Positions 35,110 through 44,953 of a stretch of 64,000 bases of DNA are shown here, in pieces. How positions within the stretch are numbered: position 1 is the first letter of the stretch; the number at the start of each line of letters is the position of its first letter. The stretch is from JALQUL01 sp040382935 (lineage in GTDB: Bacteria > Pseudomonadota > Gammaproteobacteria > Burkholderiales > Burkholderiaceae_C). The DNA lies in assembly GCA_040382935.1 (NCBI GenBank), contig JBEIEP010000003.1:1-64000 (forward strand), read 5' to 3'. The position numbers and the translations under genes were made by a program. A model generated the notes under the pieces. The model saw only the letters and a list, made by a program, of their open reading frames with translations. It did no database searches and was not told where the DNA came from.

Positions 35110-37041
35110 ATGACACCTGAAAAATTTGAAGAACTGGTCAAACGCGTGGAGCGAAAAGCCAACGAAAATCCCAAAAAATACCATCTTCGCGTCGTGTCCA
35201 TCGCTCTATTGGGCAACCTTTACTACGGGATTATTGTGGGGTCCTTGCTGGCCGCTCTTGTGGCGATAGGCACCTTGGCGTGGGCAGGGAAAGTGAATTA
35301 TTTGACTCTCAAAGCATGTATTGTTTTGTTGCCTTTGGTCTGGATGTTCTTCAAATCCAGTTGGGTACCTACTTCTATCCCCGATGGCTACCCTATTGCG
35401 GCGGCTGACTCGCCTGCACTTTTCGAGATGATCGACGGATTGATCAACAAGCTGGATGCGAAAAAAATTGACCAAGTGTTTATAAGTGATGATTTCAATG
35501 CGGGTGTGACAGCCTCTCCTAGATTAGGCCCCTTTGGCGGGTATAGACGTTACCTGACGATTGGTTTGCCACTGATGTATGCGTTGAGTCCAACTCAACT
35601 TCAGGCCGTGATCGCCCATGAGTTGGGGCATTTGACAAAAGGCCATGGAAAAACGGGTAACTGGGTTTACCGACAACGGATGCGCTGGACGCAACTCTTG
35701 GCCGCTTTTGACGCGCGTGGCAACACCGGGTCTTTTCTGGTTCGCCCCTTTTTACGTTGGTATGGTCCTTATCTCAGTGGGTATTCCTTTCCGTTGGCGC
35801 GTGCGCAGGAGTACGAGGCGGACGCAGTTTCTACCACGATCACCTCAGCGCCAGCTTTGTCGCAAGCACTTTCTAACGTGCAGGTGGGGAAACGTATTTT
35901 GTCGGAAACGTTTTGGCTTAGGGTGCAAGAAAAAGCCAAAGATACGCCATTGCTCAATGTCGATCCGTACACAGATATGACCAATGCATTTGTCAGCTTT
36001 TCAGATAGCGCACGCATTGACTACTGGTTGGAAAATGCCCTGCAGGCGAAGTCTGATTTAGCCGATACGCATCCGGCTTACCCGGACCGACTCAAAGCCA
36101 TCGGCCAGTCGGCGGTGTTTCATCCGCCCCCTGTCAACCAATCCAGTGCCCTTCTATTGGGGCAAAGTCTTTTGCGGTTGGTCAGTCATTTCACAGAGCA
36201 GTGGCGGGGGCGTATTGATGAGTATTGGAAGGAGTTGGCAGAGGCTCATCAGAAAAAACTTGCCCGCTATAACGAACTGAATGAGATGGTTTTAGGTAAT
36301 TCAGAGTTGTCACTTGATGACGTGGTGGACTATGCCAGACTGGCTGAAGAGTTTGATCCAGAACCTACCCAAGTGATCAAACGTTGGACTGATTTGTATC
36401 AGCAACTTCCGCATGAAACCTACTTTAAATTGAAATTAGGAGGCGCGTTGCTCCGCACAGAGCCTGAAAAAGGCATGGCCTTGATCGAACAAAGCATTGA
36501 AGAAGAGCCGATTAACTTGGGAGCTTTAGGGACTTATGTTTTGGGTCAATACCTTTTGGAGCACAAGCGTTTCTCAGAGGCCAGTCTATGGCAGCAAAGG
36601 CACCGCGAATACCAGATGCAGCAAACGGCAGCGGAACAAGAGCGGGACACAGTCACACCTGAGGATGCTTTGGTACCCCATGGGTTGGCCGAGGAAGAAC
36701 TTGAGGAAATGGTAACTGCGCTGAGAAAAATAAAAGGTTTGACAGGTGCCTTCTTTGTTCAAAAGCGCTGTACCTATAGGTCCACCCGCCCGATGTATAT
36801 CTTAGGCATCCTAACGACGACGCGTTTCAGAGGAACGACCGTCGCCAAAATTGTAGAAACCAGACGTGCTTGCGCGCAAGGGGCTAACGCCCCGGGGCCG
36901 ACGCTCGTCTTGAGTCTGGATGCGGCCGAACGAGCCCTACGCGACAAAATTATGGATACGCCGGGTGGCCAAATATTGGGTAGCCCATGGACCCTGTATT
37001 ACTCTTTTGCGCTGACGCGACTGTTTCGTCGCAAGCGGTAA
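35110..37041 (+). CDS. M48-family membrane metallopeptidase
   Basis: 643 residues. Two transmembrane helices occupy about 28-55 and 60-80. The zinc site is VIAHELGHLTKGHG (HELGH near 171-175) with the third ligand probably in QEYEADAVS near 237. DTHPAYPDRLKA is a typical M48 tail motif. The C-terminal 250 residues are helical and TPR-like (GMALIEQSIEEEPINLG), a long extension beyond the 290 residues of plain HtpX. HtpX/Ste24-like enzymes degrade damaged membrane proteins; here the tail may select partners. It follows the thioesterase by 50 bases and ends two bases from the convergent enoyl-CoA hydratase. Confidence 0.85.
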   Translation: MTPEKFEELVKRVERKANENPKKYHLRVVSIALLGNLYYGIIVGSLLAALVAIGTLAWAGKVNYLTLKACIVLLPLVWMFFKSSWVPTSIPDGYPIAAADSPALFEMIDGLINKLDAKKIDQVFISDDFNAGVTASPRLGPFGGYRRYLTIGLPLMYALSPTQLQAVIAHELGHLTKGHGKTGNWVYRQRMRWTQLLAAFDARGNTGSFLVRPFLRWYGPYLSGYSFPLARAQEYEADAVSTTITSAPALSQALSNVQVGKRILSETFWLRVQEKAKDTPLLNVDPYTDMTNAFVSFSDSARIDYWLENALQAKSDLADTHPAYPDRLKAIGQSAVFHPPPVNQSSALLLGQSLLRLVSHFTEQWRGRIDEYWKELAEAHQKKLARYNELNEMVLGNSELSLDDVVDYARLAEEFDPEPTQVIKRWTDLYQQLPHETYFKLKLGGALLRTEPEKGMALIEQSIEEEPINLGALGTYVLGQYLLEHKRFSEASLWQQRHREYQMQQTAAEQERDTVTPEDALVPHGLAEEELEEMVTALRKIKGLTGAFFVQKRCTYRSTRPMYILGILTTTRFRGTTVAKIVETRRACAQGANAPGPTLVLSLDAAERALRDKIMDTPGGQILGSPWTLYYSFALTRLFRRKR

Positions 37042-37043
37042 TC

Positions 37044-37820
37044 CTACTGGTGCGTGAACTGCGCGGGGCGTTTTTCTAAAAACGCGGTCATGCCTTCTTT
37101 TTGGTCGGCGGTAGAAAACAGGGCATGGAACATGCGGCGCTCAAACATAATGCCCTCTGACAGGCTGCCCTCATAGGCCTTGTTCACCGACTCTTTGGCG
37201 GCGGCCACTGCCACCTGCGAGTAGTTGCTAATCATCAGGGCGGCCGCCAGTGTTTCTTCCATTAGCTTGTCCAACGGCACCACACGGCTGACCAAGCCAG
37301 AGCGCTCCGCCTCTGTGGCGTCCATCATGCGGCCGGTCAGGGCCATGTCCATGGCTTTGGCCTTGCCAATGGCGCGGGGCAGGCGCTGTGTACCACCAGC
37401 ACCCGGAATAATCCCCAGTTTGATTTCGGGTTGACCAAAACGCGCGTTGTCTGCGGCGATGATGAAGTCGCACATCATGGCCAGCTCACAACCCCCACCC
37501 AGCGCAAAACCGGCCACAGCCGCAATCACCGGCTTGCGAATGCCGCGAATAGTTTCCCAGTTGCGCGTAATAAAGTCATTTTTGTACACATCCACAAAGG
37601 TGAACTGGGCCATGGCAGAAATGTCGGCCCCGGCCGCAAAGGCTTTTTCGCTACCGGTTATCACAATGCAGCCAATGGCAGCGTCCCTATCAAAAGCGGT
37701 TAGCGCTGTGCCCAGCTCGTCCATCAAGGCCTCGTTGAGGGCGTTGAGGGCCTTGGGGCGGTTTAAGGTGATGATGGCCACGGGGCCTTCGGTGCGGGTT
37801 TCTATGTTTTGGTAGGTCAT
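37044..37820 (-). CDS. Enoyl-CoA hydratase/isomerase
   Basis: 258 residues, full length for a crotonase. The oxyanion-hole parts AFAAGADISAM and GFALGGGCELAMMCD are clear, with catalytic Glu in QPEIKLGIIPGAGGTQRL. It closely follows the pattern of short-chain enoyl-CoA hydratases (PaaF/Ech type), hydrating trans-2-enoyl-CoA in fatty-acid or aromatic-acid breakdown. It is the last of four minus-strand genes (UbiH-like, DsbC, M61 peptidase and this one), spaced 33 to 40 bases apart, and converges on the M48 gene. Confidence 0.93.
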   Translation of the reverse strand: MTYQNIETRTEGPVAIITLNRPKALNALNEALMDELGTALTAFDRDAAIGCIVITGSEKAFAAGADISAMAQFTFVDVYKNDFITRNWETIRGIRKPVIAAVAGFALGGGCELAMMCDFIIAADNARFGQPEIKLGIIPGAGGTQRLPRAIGKAKAMDMALTGRMMDATEAERSGLVSRVVPLDKLMEETLAAALMISNYSQVAVAAAKESVNKAYEGSLSEGIMFERRMFHALFSTADQKEGMTAFLEKRPAQFTHQ

Positions 37821-37860
37821 GGTGGGTTCTCAATGAGTGGGTATGTGCTGAATGAAAATT

Positions 37861-39624
37861 TTACGCCGGTGCGCCCAACCACGGCGCGGCGCGTTTGGCA
37901 TCACTCAGGTGCAATTGCGAGACTTGAGCAGGATCGGGCAGGGTTAAGGGCAACCAGATCAGGCGTTGGTCGCGTGACACCAGCGCCTCTACCTCGCGCG
38001 CCTTGCCCACAATGGCAGAAAGGTCCGCCAACTTTTTGATACGCCATTCAGAGGCCGGTGGTTTACCACGCCCCTGCGACGCCGAGCCCACACGAACCGC
38101 CAACCATTCGTCGCCAGGGGCAAACCCTGCTTGTTGTGCTGCGCCGCCCACTAACACTTGGCTAACCACAAGGCCCGGTTCGGTTTTGAGTTTGAGTCCC
38201 AGTGTCATCTCTGGGCTGGCCTTGTCGGTCTTTAAGCTTACCCCATGCGCGGCCAAAAGCTCTGCTACAGGCAACTCGGCGGTGCCGTGTACCCACGCAT
38301 CTATCTCGGCTTGGTATGAGCGTTGCCCCACCGCTTGCAGGGCGGCTAAAACGTCTTGCTCATCTATCGGCCCACCTTTGCTGGCGGTCCACAGGTGGCG
38401 CATCACATCGTCTAATGTGCCGTGGCCCTCGCGGCGCAGTTGCAGGTCTAGGCACAGGGCCACCAAAGCACCCTTGGTGTAATAGCTCACCGTGCTGTTA
38501 ACCGTGTTCTCGTCGGGGCGGTAGTAACGAATCCACGCGTCAAAACTGGCCGCCGACAAGGGCTGCACCAGTCGGCCTGGGGTTGCCAACACCTGCTGCC
38601 AGGTTTTGCCAAGGCGTTGAAGGTAGACCTCTGGCGTGAACAACCCGGCACGTACCAAGAACAAGTCGTCGTAATAACTGGTAAAGCCTTCAAAAAACCA
38701 CAGCAAAGAGGTGTAATTTTCTTGGCTGTAGTCGTAGCGCGTGAGGTCCTTGGGGCGCATGCGCTTGACGTTCCAGGTATGGAAATACTCATGGCTGATC
38801 AAGCCCAACAAGTCTTGGTAGCCTGAGTGCGTGTTGGCAGCAAGGTTGACCCGAGGCAGGTCGGCGCGTTTGCAAATTAGGGCGGTACTGTGTTGGTGCT
38901 CTAGCCCACCATAGCCGTCTTCAACCGTGGCCAGCAAAAAAGCATAACGCGAGTGGGGGGCCTTTTTTTTGCCGTGCCAAAAAGCGATTTGTGCTCGGCA
39001 AATTTTTTGTGTATCGGCCAGCAATCGGTCACCATCAAAACTGGGCAGTGCCTGCGCCACAGCCAACTGGTGGGGAATGCCACCGGCGGTAAAACTGGCG
39101 CGCCAAACCGGCCCCAACTCGAACGGACTGTCGGCCAATTCGTCGTAGTCGTCAAACTGGTAAGTGCCCCAGCCGCTGGCGTTGACCTTTAAGGGGCGTG
39201 CCCCTGTGGTTACCGTCCAATCGCGGGCGTGGCTGGGTGCGGATAGAAGCACCACCAAGGGCGACATGTCACCCAGCGCTTGCAAACACAGGCTGGTGGG
39301 GTTAAAAAACCCGCGCCCGGCATCCAGCCAGGCCGTGCGTACCGACGCATCGTGGCCGTACACGCTATAGCGCAGCGTCAGGGGTTTTTGGGGGTCGCAT
39401 TGCACCTGCCAGGTGGCCTTGTCCTGCTGGCTGATGGGCACCGGCTGGCCTGCCTGTTCGGCCGCTACAGGGCTCAAATGGCGTGCAAACTCGCGCACCA
39501 AGTAACTGCCAGGAATCCAAACCGGCAAGGCAAAGGTCTGCTGTGCCTTGGGCTTTGTCAGCGTCAGCAGGACCTCGAATTGATGCGTGGTGGCCTGCAA
39601 TGAAATCTGGTAACGAATACCCAT
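37861..39624 (-). CDS. M61-family glycyl aminopeptidase with PDZ domain
   Basis: 587 residues from ATG 39624 (MGIRYQISL); a TTG 15 bases upstream is less likely. The N-terminal beta domain contains WIPGSYLVREFARHL. The zinc centre is GLISHEYFHTWNVKRMRP (HExxH), and SYYTKGALVALCLDL is the conserved helix near the active site. The last 120 residues include a PDZ domain (VLVGGAAQQAGFAPGDEWLA). M61 enzymes remove N-terminal glycine or alanine; the cellular substrates are unclear. No signal peptide is visible. The gene sits between dsbC and an enoyl-CoA hydratase. Confidence 0.9.
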   Translation of the reverse strand: MGIRYQISLQATTHQFEVLLTLTKPKAQQTFALPVWIPGSYLVREFARHLSPVAAEQAGQPVPISQQDKATWQVQCDPQKPLTLRYSVYGHDASVRTAWLDAGRGFFNPTSLCLQALGDMSPLVVLLSAPSHARDWTVTTGARPLKVNASGWGTYQFDDYDELADSPFELGPVWRASFTAGGIPHQLAVAQALPSFDGDRLLADTQKICRAQIAFWHGKKKAPHSRYAFLLATVEDGYGGLEHQHSTALICKRADLPRVNLAANTHSGYQDLLGLISHEYFHTWNVKRMRPKDLTRYDYSQENYTSLLWFFEGFTSYYDDLFLVRAGLFTPEVYLQRLGKTWQQVLATPGRLVQPLSAASFDAWIRYYRPDENTVNSTVSYYTKGALVALCLDLQLRREGHGTLDDVMRHLWTASKGGPIDEQDVLAALQAVGQRSYQAEIDAWVHGTAELPVAELLAAHGVSLKTDKASPEMTLGLKLKTEPGLVVSQVLVGGAAQQAGFAPGDEWLAVRVGSASQGRGKPPASEWRIKKLADLSAIVGKAREVEALVSRDQRLIWLPLTLPDPAQVSQLHLSDAKRAAPWLGAPA

Positions 39625-39657
39625 GGTCTGGCCTATCAAGGTCTTGAACTGCTTGTT

Positions 39658-40371
39658 TTAACTACGTGCTTTAAGCAACTGCTCCAGTCGGCTTTGGTCA
39701 ATGGCACCTGCCAAACGGGACCCGTTTGAAAACACCAGCGTGGGGGTACCCGTCAAACGGTACTTTCTGGCCAACTCCACGTTGCGCGCCAAGGCCGAGG
39801 TATCGCATTGGGCCGAGGGTGCAGGCTCGTTATTTAGCATCCAGTCCTGCCAAGCCTTTGCCCTGTTTTTGCTGCACCAGATGTTCTTGGATTTTTCTGT
39901 CGAATCAGGGCCTAGCAGCGGGAGTAGGAACAAATAGACCGTGATGTTGTTGACCTTTTGCAAGTCCGCTTCAAAGTGCTTGCAGTAGCCACAGTTAGGG
40001 TCCTCAAAAACTGCTAACTTTCGTTTGCCATCACCGCGCACAATGGTGAAAGCGTCTTTCACCGGTAGCTTGTCAAACGCAATCGCCAGCAACTTGTCTA
40101 AACTGGCTTCGGTCTGATTTTTGAGGGTGCGGGTATCAATCAGATCACCGTTTAATAAGAAATTGGCCTCGAGGTCGGTGTAATAGATGTCATAGTTCTT
40201 GGTCACCACCTCGTACAAGCCTTTGTAGGGCGAAGGGCTTATACGCAGAATGGGCGGAAAATCACTCAACTTATCCACCAAACGCTTTTGAATAGCCGCC
40301 TCTTGGGCGTATACCAGACCGGGTAAAACGGCCAGAAACACGAGTGAAAAAAACCAGCGCTGTAGCTGCAT
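39658..40371 (-). CDS. dsbC: Thiol:disulfide interchange protein DsbC
   Basis: 237 residues. The signal peptide ends near PGLVYA. The N-terminal dimerisation domain (ISPSPYKGLYEVV) is followed by a thioredoxin domain with the CGYC active site in EDPNCGYCKHF and the cis-Pro in LTGTPTLVFSNG. DsbC is the periplasmic isomerase that reshuffles wrong disulfides, kept reduced by DsbD. It lies 39 bases after the UbiH-like hydroxylase gene and 33 bases before the M61 gene. Confidence 0.95.
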   Translation of the reverse strand: MQLQRWFFSLVFLAVLPGLVYAQEAAIQKRLVDKLSDFPPILRISPSPYKGLYEVVTKNYDIYYTDLEANFLLNGDLIDTRTLKNQTEASLDKLLAIAFDKLPVKDAFTIVRGDGKRKLAVFEDPNCGYCKHFEADLQKVNNITVYLFLLPLLGPDSTEKSKNIWCSKNRAKAWQDWMLNNEPAPSAQCDTSALARNVELARKYRLTGTPTLVFSNGSRLAGAIDQSRLEQLLKARS

Positions 40372-40410
40372 ATCAACCTTTTATAAAAATTAAATCAGTG
40401 GGCGAACCTG

Positions 40411-41538
40411 TTACTGCCCCATCGCCTGGCGCACCACCCAGGACTTCAACGGTACCAAGCGATTGAGCGCCTCGGTAGCCTGTTGCCTGGCACCGGTGAC
40501 CACCGGGTGGCGGTGCGTGAACAGGCCGTGCAGGGCGTCACTGGCCCGGCCCATCTTGGCAAACTGTGCTTTACGTTCGCGCTCGTAGGCACGCAAGATT
40601 TTAGGGTCGGCCACGTCGCGCCAGTAGTCGCGCTGCCCAATATGGCGGGCCAGGCTGGCCACATCGCCCAAACCCAAATTCAAACCTTGGCCGGTTAGCG
40701 GATGCAAGGTATGGGCGGCATCACCCGCGGCCACCCAGCCCGGCCCGCTCCAGTGGTCGATTTGGCTTAACTGCAAGGGCCAACTTTGACGCTGGCTCTG
40801 GCACACCAAACCGCCCAGCAACTGCCCTACCGAATGGCTGGCCCCATCGCCCACGGCCATTAGCTCGTCGCAAAACGCCTCGTCAGTCAGGCTTAGCAAA
40901 CGCGCCGCGTTTTCCGGGCGGGTAGACCACACCAAAGACAGTTGATGACTGCCCTGCCCCAAAAAGCCCAGCACATCGCCATTGTCAAACCACTGGCGCG
41001 CCCAACCCTCGTGCGGGATGTCTGCACTCAAACGGCAGGCCAAGGCCGCTTGCTCATAAGGCCGCGCCTGTGGGGTGGCCCCGACCCGGCTCACCTGTTG
41101 CCTGCCTTTGCCCTCGCAAAATACTTTAAGTGGGGCATCAACGGGCGCCTGTAGCCGTGTAATGCGGGGCGCGTAGTCCAGGGCCATGTTCAACGCCGCC
41201 TCAATATCAGCGGCATCCACGATGGTGGCCATGGCCTCTTTCTGCGCGTCCGTCGCGTCCATCGCGTCAGGCGAGTCCGGCGATTCAAACTGCACCGTCA
41301 TGCGCCCCTGGTCCATCACTTGTATACCCCGCACCGGGCTGGCCTTGGCCTGTGGCCACCCACGCACCGACTCCAACAGCGCCCGGCTTGCAGGGGTTAC
41401 CGAGTAGGCCCGCACATCCACCTGCCCCACCGCCACGGGTGGCTGGACCAAACCCACATGCAAACCCTGGTCGGCCAGGGCGAGCGCCAAGGTTCGGCCC
41501 ACAATGCCATCACCCAAGATGCAGATGTCTGTTTTCAT
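40411..41538 (-). CDS. UbiH/COQ6-family FAD-dependent hydroxylase
   Basis: 375 residues. The N-terminus has the dinucleotide motif ILGDGIVGRTLALALAD, the middle carries RAYSVTPASRALLES, and GDAAHTLHPLTGQGLNLG is the second FAD motif of the UbiH/UbiF/VisC family, which hydroxylates the ubiquinone ring. GDGIVG instead of GAGxxG is a small change at the cofactor loop. It may hydroxylate a ubiquinone precursor; which ring position is not clear. It heads the minus-strand run with dsbC downstream. Confidence 0.85.
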   Translation of the reverse strand: MKTDICILGDGIVGRTLALALADQGLHVGLVQPPVAVGQVDVRAYSVTPASRALLESVRGWPQAKASPVRGIQVMDQGRMTVQFESPDSPDAMDATDAQKEAMATIVDAADIEAALNMALDYAPRITRLQAPVDAPLKVFCEGKGRQQVSRVGATPQARPYEQAALACRLSADIPHEGWARQWFDNGDVLGFLGQGSHQLSLVWSTRPENAARLLSLTDEAFCDELMAVGDGASHSVGQLLGGLVCQSQRQSWPLQLSQIDHWSGPGWVAAGDAAHTLHPLTGQGLNLGLGDVASLARHIGQRDYWRDVADPKILRAYERERKAQFAKMGRASDALHGLFTHRHPVVTGARQQATEALNRLVPLKSWVVRQAMGQ

Positions 41539-41687
41539 ACCGCTGATTATCCTAGCGAAAGGCCTATACCACCGCGCTTGACCGGGGCAAGGCCCTACAA
41601 TTCGTCCCCAAGCGTAACCGTGCGCACTGTCGAATTACCCCATTACCCACCCGACCTCACGCAGAGGTCGCGTCCAAAGGAAGCCCT

Positions 41688-42782
41688 ATGAGTTTGAAAT
41701 GCGGCATCGTCGGCCTGCCCAATGTGGGCAAGTCCACCCTGTTTAATGCCTTGACCAAGGCCGGTATTGCGGCCGAGAACTACCCCTTTTGCACCATAGA
41801 GCCCAATGTGGGCGTGGTTGAACTGCCCGACCCGCGTCTGGCGCAATTGGCCGCTATCGTCAAACCCGAGCGCGTCTTGCCCGCTGTGGTCGAGTTTGTG
41901 GACATTGCTGGGCTGGTAGCCGGTGCCAGCCGGGGTGAAGGCCTGGGCAACAAGTTTTTGGCGCATATCCGCGAGACCGACGCCATCATCAACGTGGCCC
42001 GTTGTTTTGACGACGGTAACGTGATTCACGTGGCCAACAAGATAGACCCTGTGGCCGATGTTGAGGTGATCCAAACCGAGTTGTGCCTGGCCGATATGGG
42101 CACCGTTGAAAAAACCCTGCACAAGTCGGTCAAACTGGCCCGCTCGGGCAACGACAAAGAAGCCACACGTTTGGTGGACCTACTCAACCGTTGCATGACA
42201 GCGCTGAACCAAGGCCAACCCGTGCGCACCCTTACCCTTAGCAAAGAAGACCATTTGCTGCTGCAGCCCCTGTGTTTAATTACCGCCAAACCGGCCATGT
42301 TTGTGGCCAACGTGGCCGAGGATGGGTTTGAGAACAACCCCTACCTGGACCAACTCAGGGCCTACGCCAGCACCCAGCATGCCCCCGTGGTAGCCATTTG
42401 CGCCAAGATGGAAGCCGAGATGGCCGATATGTCGGACGAAGACAAGCAATTGTTTTTGGCCGAACTGGGCCAGACCGAGCCCGGCCTTAACCGCCTGATA
42501 CGCGCCGGTTTTTCGCTCTTGGGCCTACAAACCTACTTTACCGCCGGTGTCAAAGAAGTACGCGCCTGGACTGTGCCCATAGGGGCCACCGGCCCACAGG
42601 CCGCCGGGGTGATTCACACCGATTTTGAGCGCGGCTACATACGCGCTCAAACCATTGCGTTTGACGACTACATCGCCTGCAAGGGCGAACAGGGTGCCAA
42701 AGACGCAGGCAAGATGCGCAGCGAGGGCAAGGAGTACATCGTCAAGGATGGGGATGTGATGAACTTTTTGTTTAATGTTTAA
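41688..42782 (+). CDS. ychF: Redox-regulated ribosome-binding ATPase YchF
   Basis: 364 residues, identical to the usual YchF length. P-loop GLPNVGKST, switch region FVDIAGLVAGASRGEGLG and the C-terminal TGS domain with KDGDVMNFLFNV are all present. The usual NKxD is replaced, as in the OLA1/YchF group that prefers ATP over GTP. It binds the ribosome and is linked to redox-dependent catalase control. The divergent UbiH-like gene starts 149 bases upstream. Confidence 0.97.
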   Translation: MSLKCGIVGLPNVGKSTLFNALTKAGIAAENYPFCTIEPNVGVVELPDPRLAQLAAIVKPERVLPAVVEFVDIAGLVAGASRGEGLGNKFLAHIRETDAIINVARCFDDGNVIHVANKIDPVADVEVIQTELCLADMGTVEKTLHKSVKLARSGNDKEATRLVDLLNRCMTALNQGQPVRTLTLSKEDHLLLQPLCLITAKPAMFVANVAEDGFENNPYLDQLRAYASTQHAPVVAICAKMEAEMADMSDEDKQLFLAELGQTEPGLNRLIRAGFSLLGLQTYFTAGVKEVRAWTVPIGATGPQAAGVIHTDFERGYIRAQTIAFDDYIACKGEQGAKDAGKMRSEGKEYIVKDGDVMNFLFNV

Positions 42783-42970
42783 GCACGCGCTACAAAACAC
42801 TTTGTTAAGGGTATCTCTCGCCGCCCTCGGATAACCCCACCAGCCACTCGAGCAATTGCGTCTGCATCTACAAAATACCCAAAATCCATGGGGATTAGGT
42901 TGCGATGCGTAAGTATGACCTCCTTGGGTATGCCCGTGGTGCCCTTGGGTAACCGGAGCCAACAGGGCAT
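42779..42970 (-). pseudogene. Relic of an AMP-dependent acyl-CoA synthetase
   Basis: The minus frame reads LPKGTTGIPKEVILTHRNL, which fits the AMP-binding P-loop motif TSGTTGxPKGVxLTHxNL of acyl-CoA synthetases, with one Gly changed to Glu. Nothing recognisable of the remaining 500 or so residues is present. An adjacent frame (LLAPVTQG) may be the upstream part after a frameshift. This and non-coding sequence fill the 224-base gap between ychF and the CPA2 antiporter. Confidence 0.5.
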
Positions 42971-43006
42971 CTATCTGGGGGGATTCAATGTCGGTCTGGT
43001 GTCAAG

Positions 43007-44779
43007 TCAAATCGGTGGCGTAGATTGTGTAGAGGGGGCTGGCGCGTTGGGAGAGGCATCGTGCTGAGATGTTTGCGTTCCAAGTCGGGCGAGGGTCCGG
43101 TTGATCAAGGTTTCGACCAAAGCATCTTCTGCGGTCACGACATCCATCAAGAGGTCTGTTTGGGTGTGTTGAGACTCATCTTCAGCACCAGCCATGACGA
43201 TGATCTGAATTTTTGGGTTAAGTGAGCGCGAAACTTCACACACCCGCTGTACAGCAACGGGGTCCAAGGCTGTGACAACGACGACAGCCGCCTCTTTAAT
43301 GTGGGCCTGTAGCAGAACGTCGGGCTCTTTGGGGTCACCCCACACCACGGCCATGCCTTGATTTCTTAGATCTTCAACACGATCGCGTTGGTCGTCCGCC
43401 AATACCACGGGGACACCTTTTTCGCTTAACGAAGACGCAACCCGCTGGCTCACGCTATTCCAACCGATGATTACCACTTGATTGGACAGGTATCTGCGAT
43501 CTGTGTCGGTGGGCAGTTCCGTCAGAGGGCTTTCCTTGAACGCCTGTTGTGATTGAAGCTTGGCCATCCAAGCTTGGGCAAGCAACCATTGACGCAAGGG
43601 ATGAATGCCTCGGAACAGCAAAGGATTAATGGCAATAGAGATGAGCGCCGCGGCAAGAATAAGATCATGTCCTTCTTTAGACAACAATCCCAAACTTAGG
43701 CCCAAACCCGCCAAAATAAATGAGAACTCACCGATCTGGGCCAGACTGACCCCTACGGTCAGTGCCGTGTTCAGGGGGTAGCGCAGCACCAGTACCAACA
43801 GCATTGCCGCCAGAGTCTTTCCCACCACGACAATCGCCAAGGTGGCTAAGACATGCAGCGGTTGGTTCACGATGATTGTGGGGTCAAACAACATTCCCAC
43901 CGACACAAAAAACAAAACGGCAAATGCGTCTTGCAAGGGCAGTGTTTGTTCTGCGGCGCGCTGGCTGAACTCTGACTCCCGTAGCACCACACCCGCAAAA
44001 AAAGCGCCTAGCGCAAAAGACACACCGAACAAGGCCGCCGAGCCATAGGCGATGCCCACTGCTGCTGCAACCACACATAGAGTGAAAAGCTCCCGCGAAC
44101 CGGTGCGGGCCACGTGCCCTAGTAAACGTGGGAACAACCGCCTGCCCACGATCAGCATGAAGGCGATAAAGCCTCCGACCTGTGCCAGGGTTCGTAGTAG
44201 CTCGGTCAGTAGGTGGGTATTGGCGTTCGCAAGCTTTGCGCCGTCCGTTGCCCCCAGGATTGGCGCGAGTGCTGGCAGCATGACCAACACCAACACCATT
44301 GCCAAGTCTTCCACCACAAGCCAGCCAATTGCAATACGGCCGTTGGCACTTTTAACTTGGTGTTGCGCTTCAAGCGCTTTAATCAAGACCACCGTGCTCG
44401 CCACAGAGAGTGAAATGCCAAAAACAAAAGACGCGCCCACCGGCCAGTCCCATAGTCGGGCAACGCCATACCCCAGGGCGGTGGCGACCACCATTTGAAC
44501 GACGGCTCCTGGCAGTGCGATCTTGCGAACCGACTTGAGGTCGTCCAGTGAAAAGTGCAGGCCCACCCCAAACATCAGCAACATGACACCAATTTCCGCC
44601 AATTGCGCAGCGATTTGGGCATCTGCCACAAAGCCCGGAGTGGCAGGACCAATCGCGACGCCTGCCAGTAGGTATCCCACCAGCGCGGGAAAGCCAAGAC
44701 GCACGGCAATAAAGCCCAGTAGGAGCGCTAGCCCAAACCCTGCGGCCAGGGTGGTGATCAGGTTGACGGCATGGGGCAT
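43007..44779 (-). CDS. CPA2-family cation/proton antiporter (KefB/YbaL-like) with RCK domain
   Basis: 590 residues. About twelve hydrophobic helices occupy 1-385 (GYLLAGVAIGPATPG, LLMFGVGLHFSLDDL, SLSVASTVVLIKALE). A TrkA-N/RCK nucleotide-binding domain follows at about 415-530 (QVVIIGWNSVSQRVASSL), with a low-complexity Ser/Pro/Ala tail. Relatives export K+ or Na+ in exchange for H+ and are controlled by glutathione adducts or nucleotides. The Rossmann loop GWNSVSQ departs from the usual GxGxxG, as in YbaL-type proteins. It is a single gene between the ychF relic region and the restriction locus. Confidence 0.9.
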   Translation of the reverse strand: MPHAVNLITTLAAGFGLALLLGFIAVRLGFPALVGYLLAGVAIGPATPGFVADAQIAAQLAEIGVMLLMFGVGLHFSLDDLKSVRKIALPGAVVQMVVATALGYGVARLWDWPVGASFVFGISLSVASTVVLIKALEAQHQVKSANGRIAIGWLVVEDLAMVLVLVMLPALAPILGATDGAKLANANTHLLTELLRTLAQVGGFIAFMLIVGRRLFPRLLGHVARTGSRELFTLCVVAAAVGIAYGSAALFGVSFALGAFFAGVVLRESEFSQRAAEQTLPLQDAFAVLFFVSVGMLFDPTIIVNQPLHVLATLAIVVVGKTLAAMLLVLVLRYPLNTALTVGVSLAQIGEFSFILAGLGLSLGLLSKEGHDLILAAALISIAINPLLFRGIHPLRQWLLAQAWMAKLQSQQAFKESPLTELPTDTDRRYLSNQVVIIGWNSVSQRVASSLSEKGVPVVLADDQRDRVEDLRNQGMAVVWGDPKEPDVLLQAHIKEAAVVVVTALDPVAVQRVCEVSRSLNPKIQIIVMAGAEDESQHTQTDLLMDVVTAEDALVETLINRTLARLGTQTSQHDASPNAPAPSTQSTPPI

Positions 44780-44953
44780 TTTTGGGGGTTAAACAACAGG
44801 GTCAGATCGGAAGTTGTAATGCAAAACTTACCATGAGGCTAGAGTATCCCAGCTTCGTGAAAGACTACGGGCCATCAAGGGTTTAGATCGCGCGCTCGTC
44901 CGCAGTTGCTGGGGCCCCAAGGGTTGGGTCTCACTCAGTGGCAAGGCACGCCG

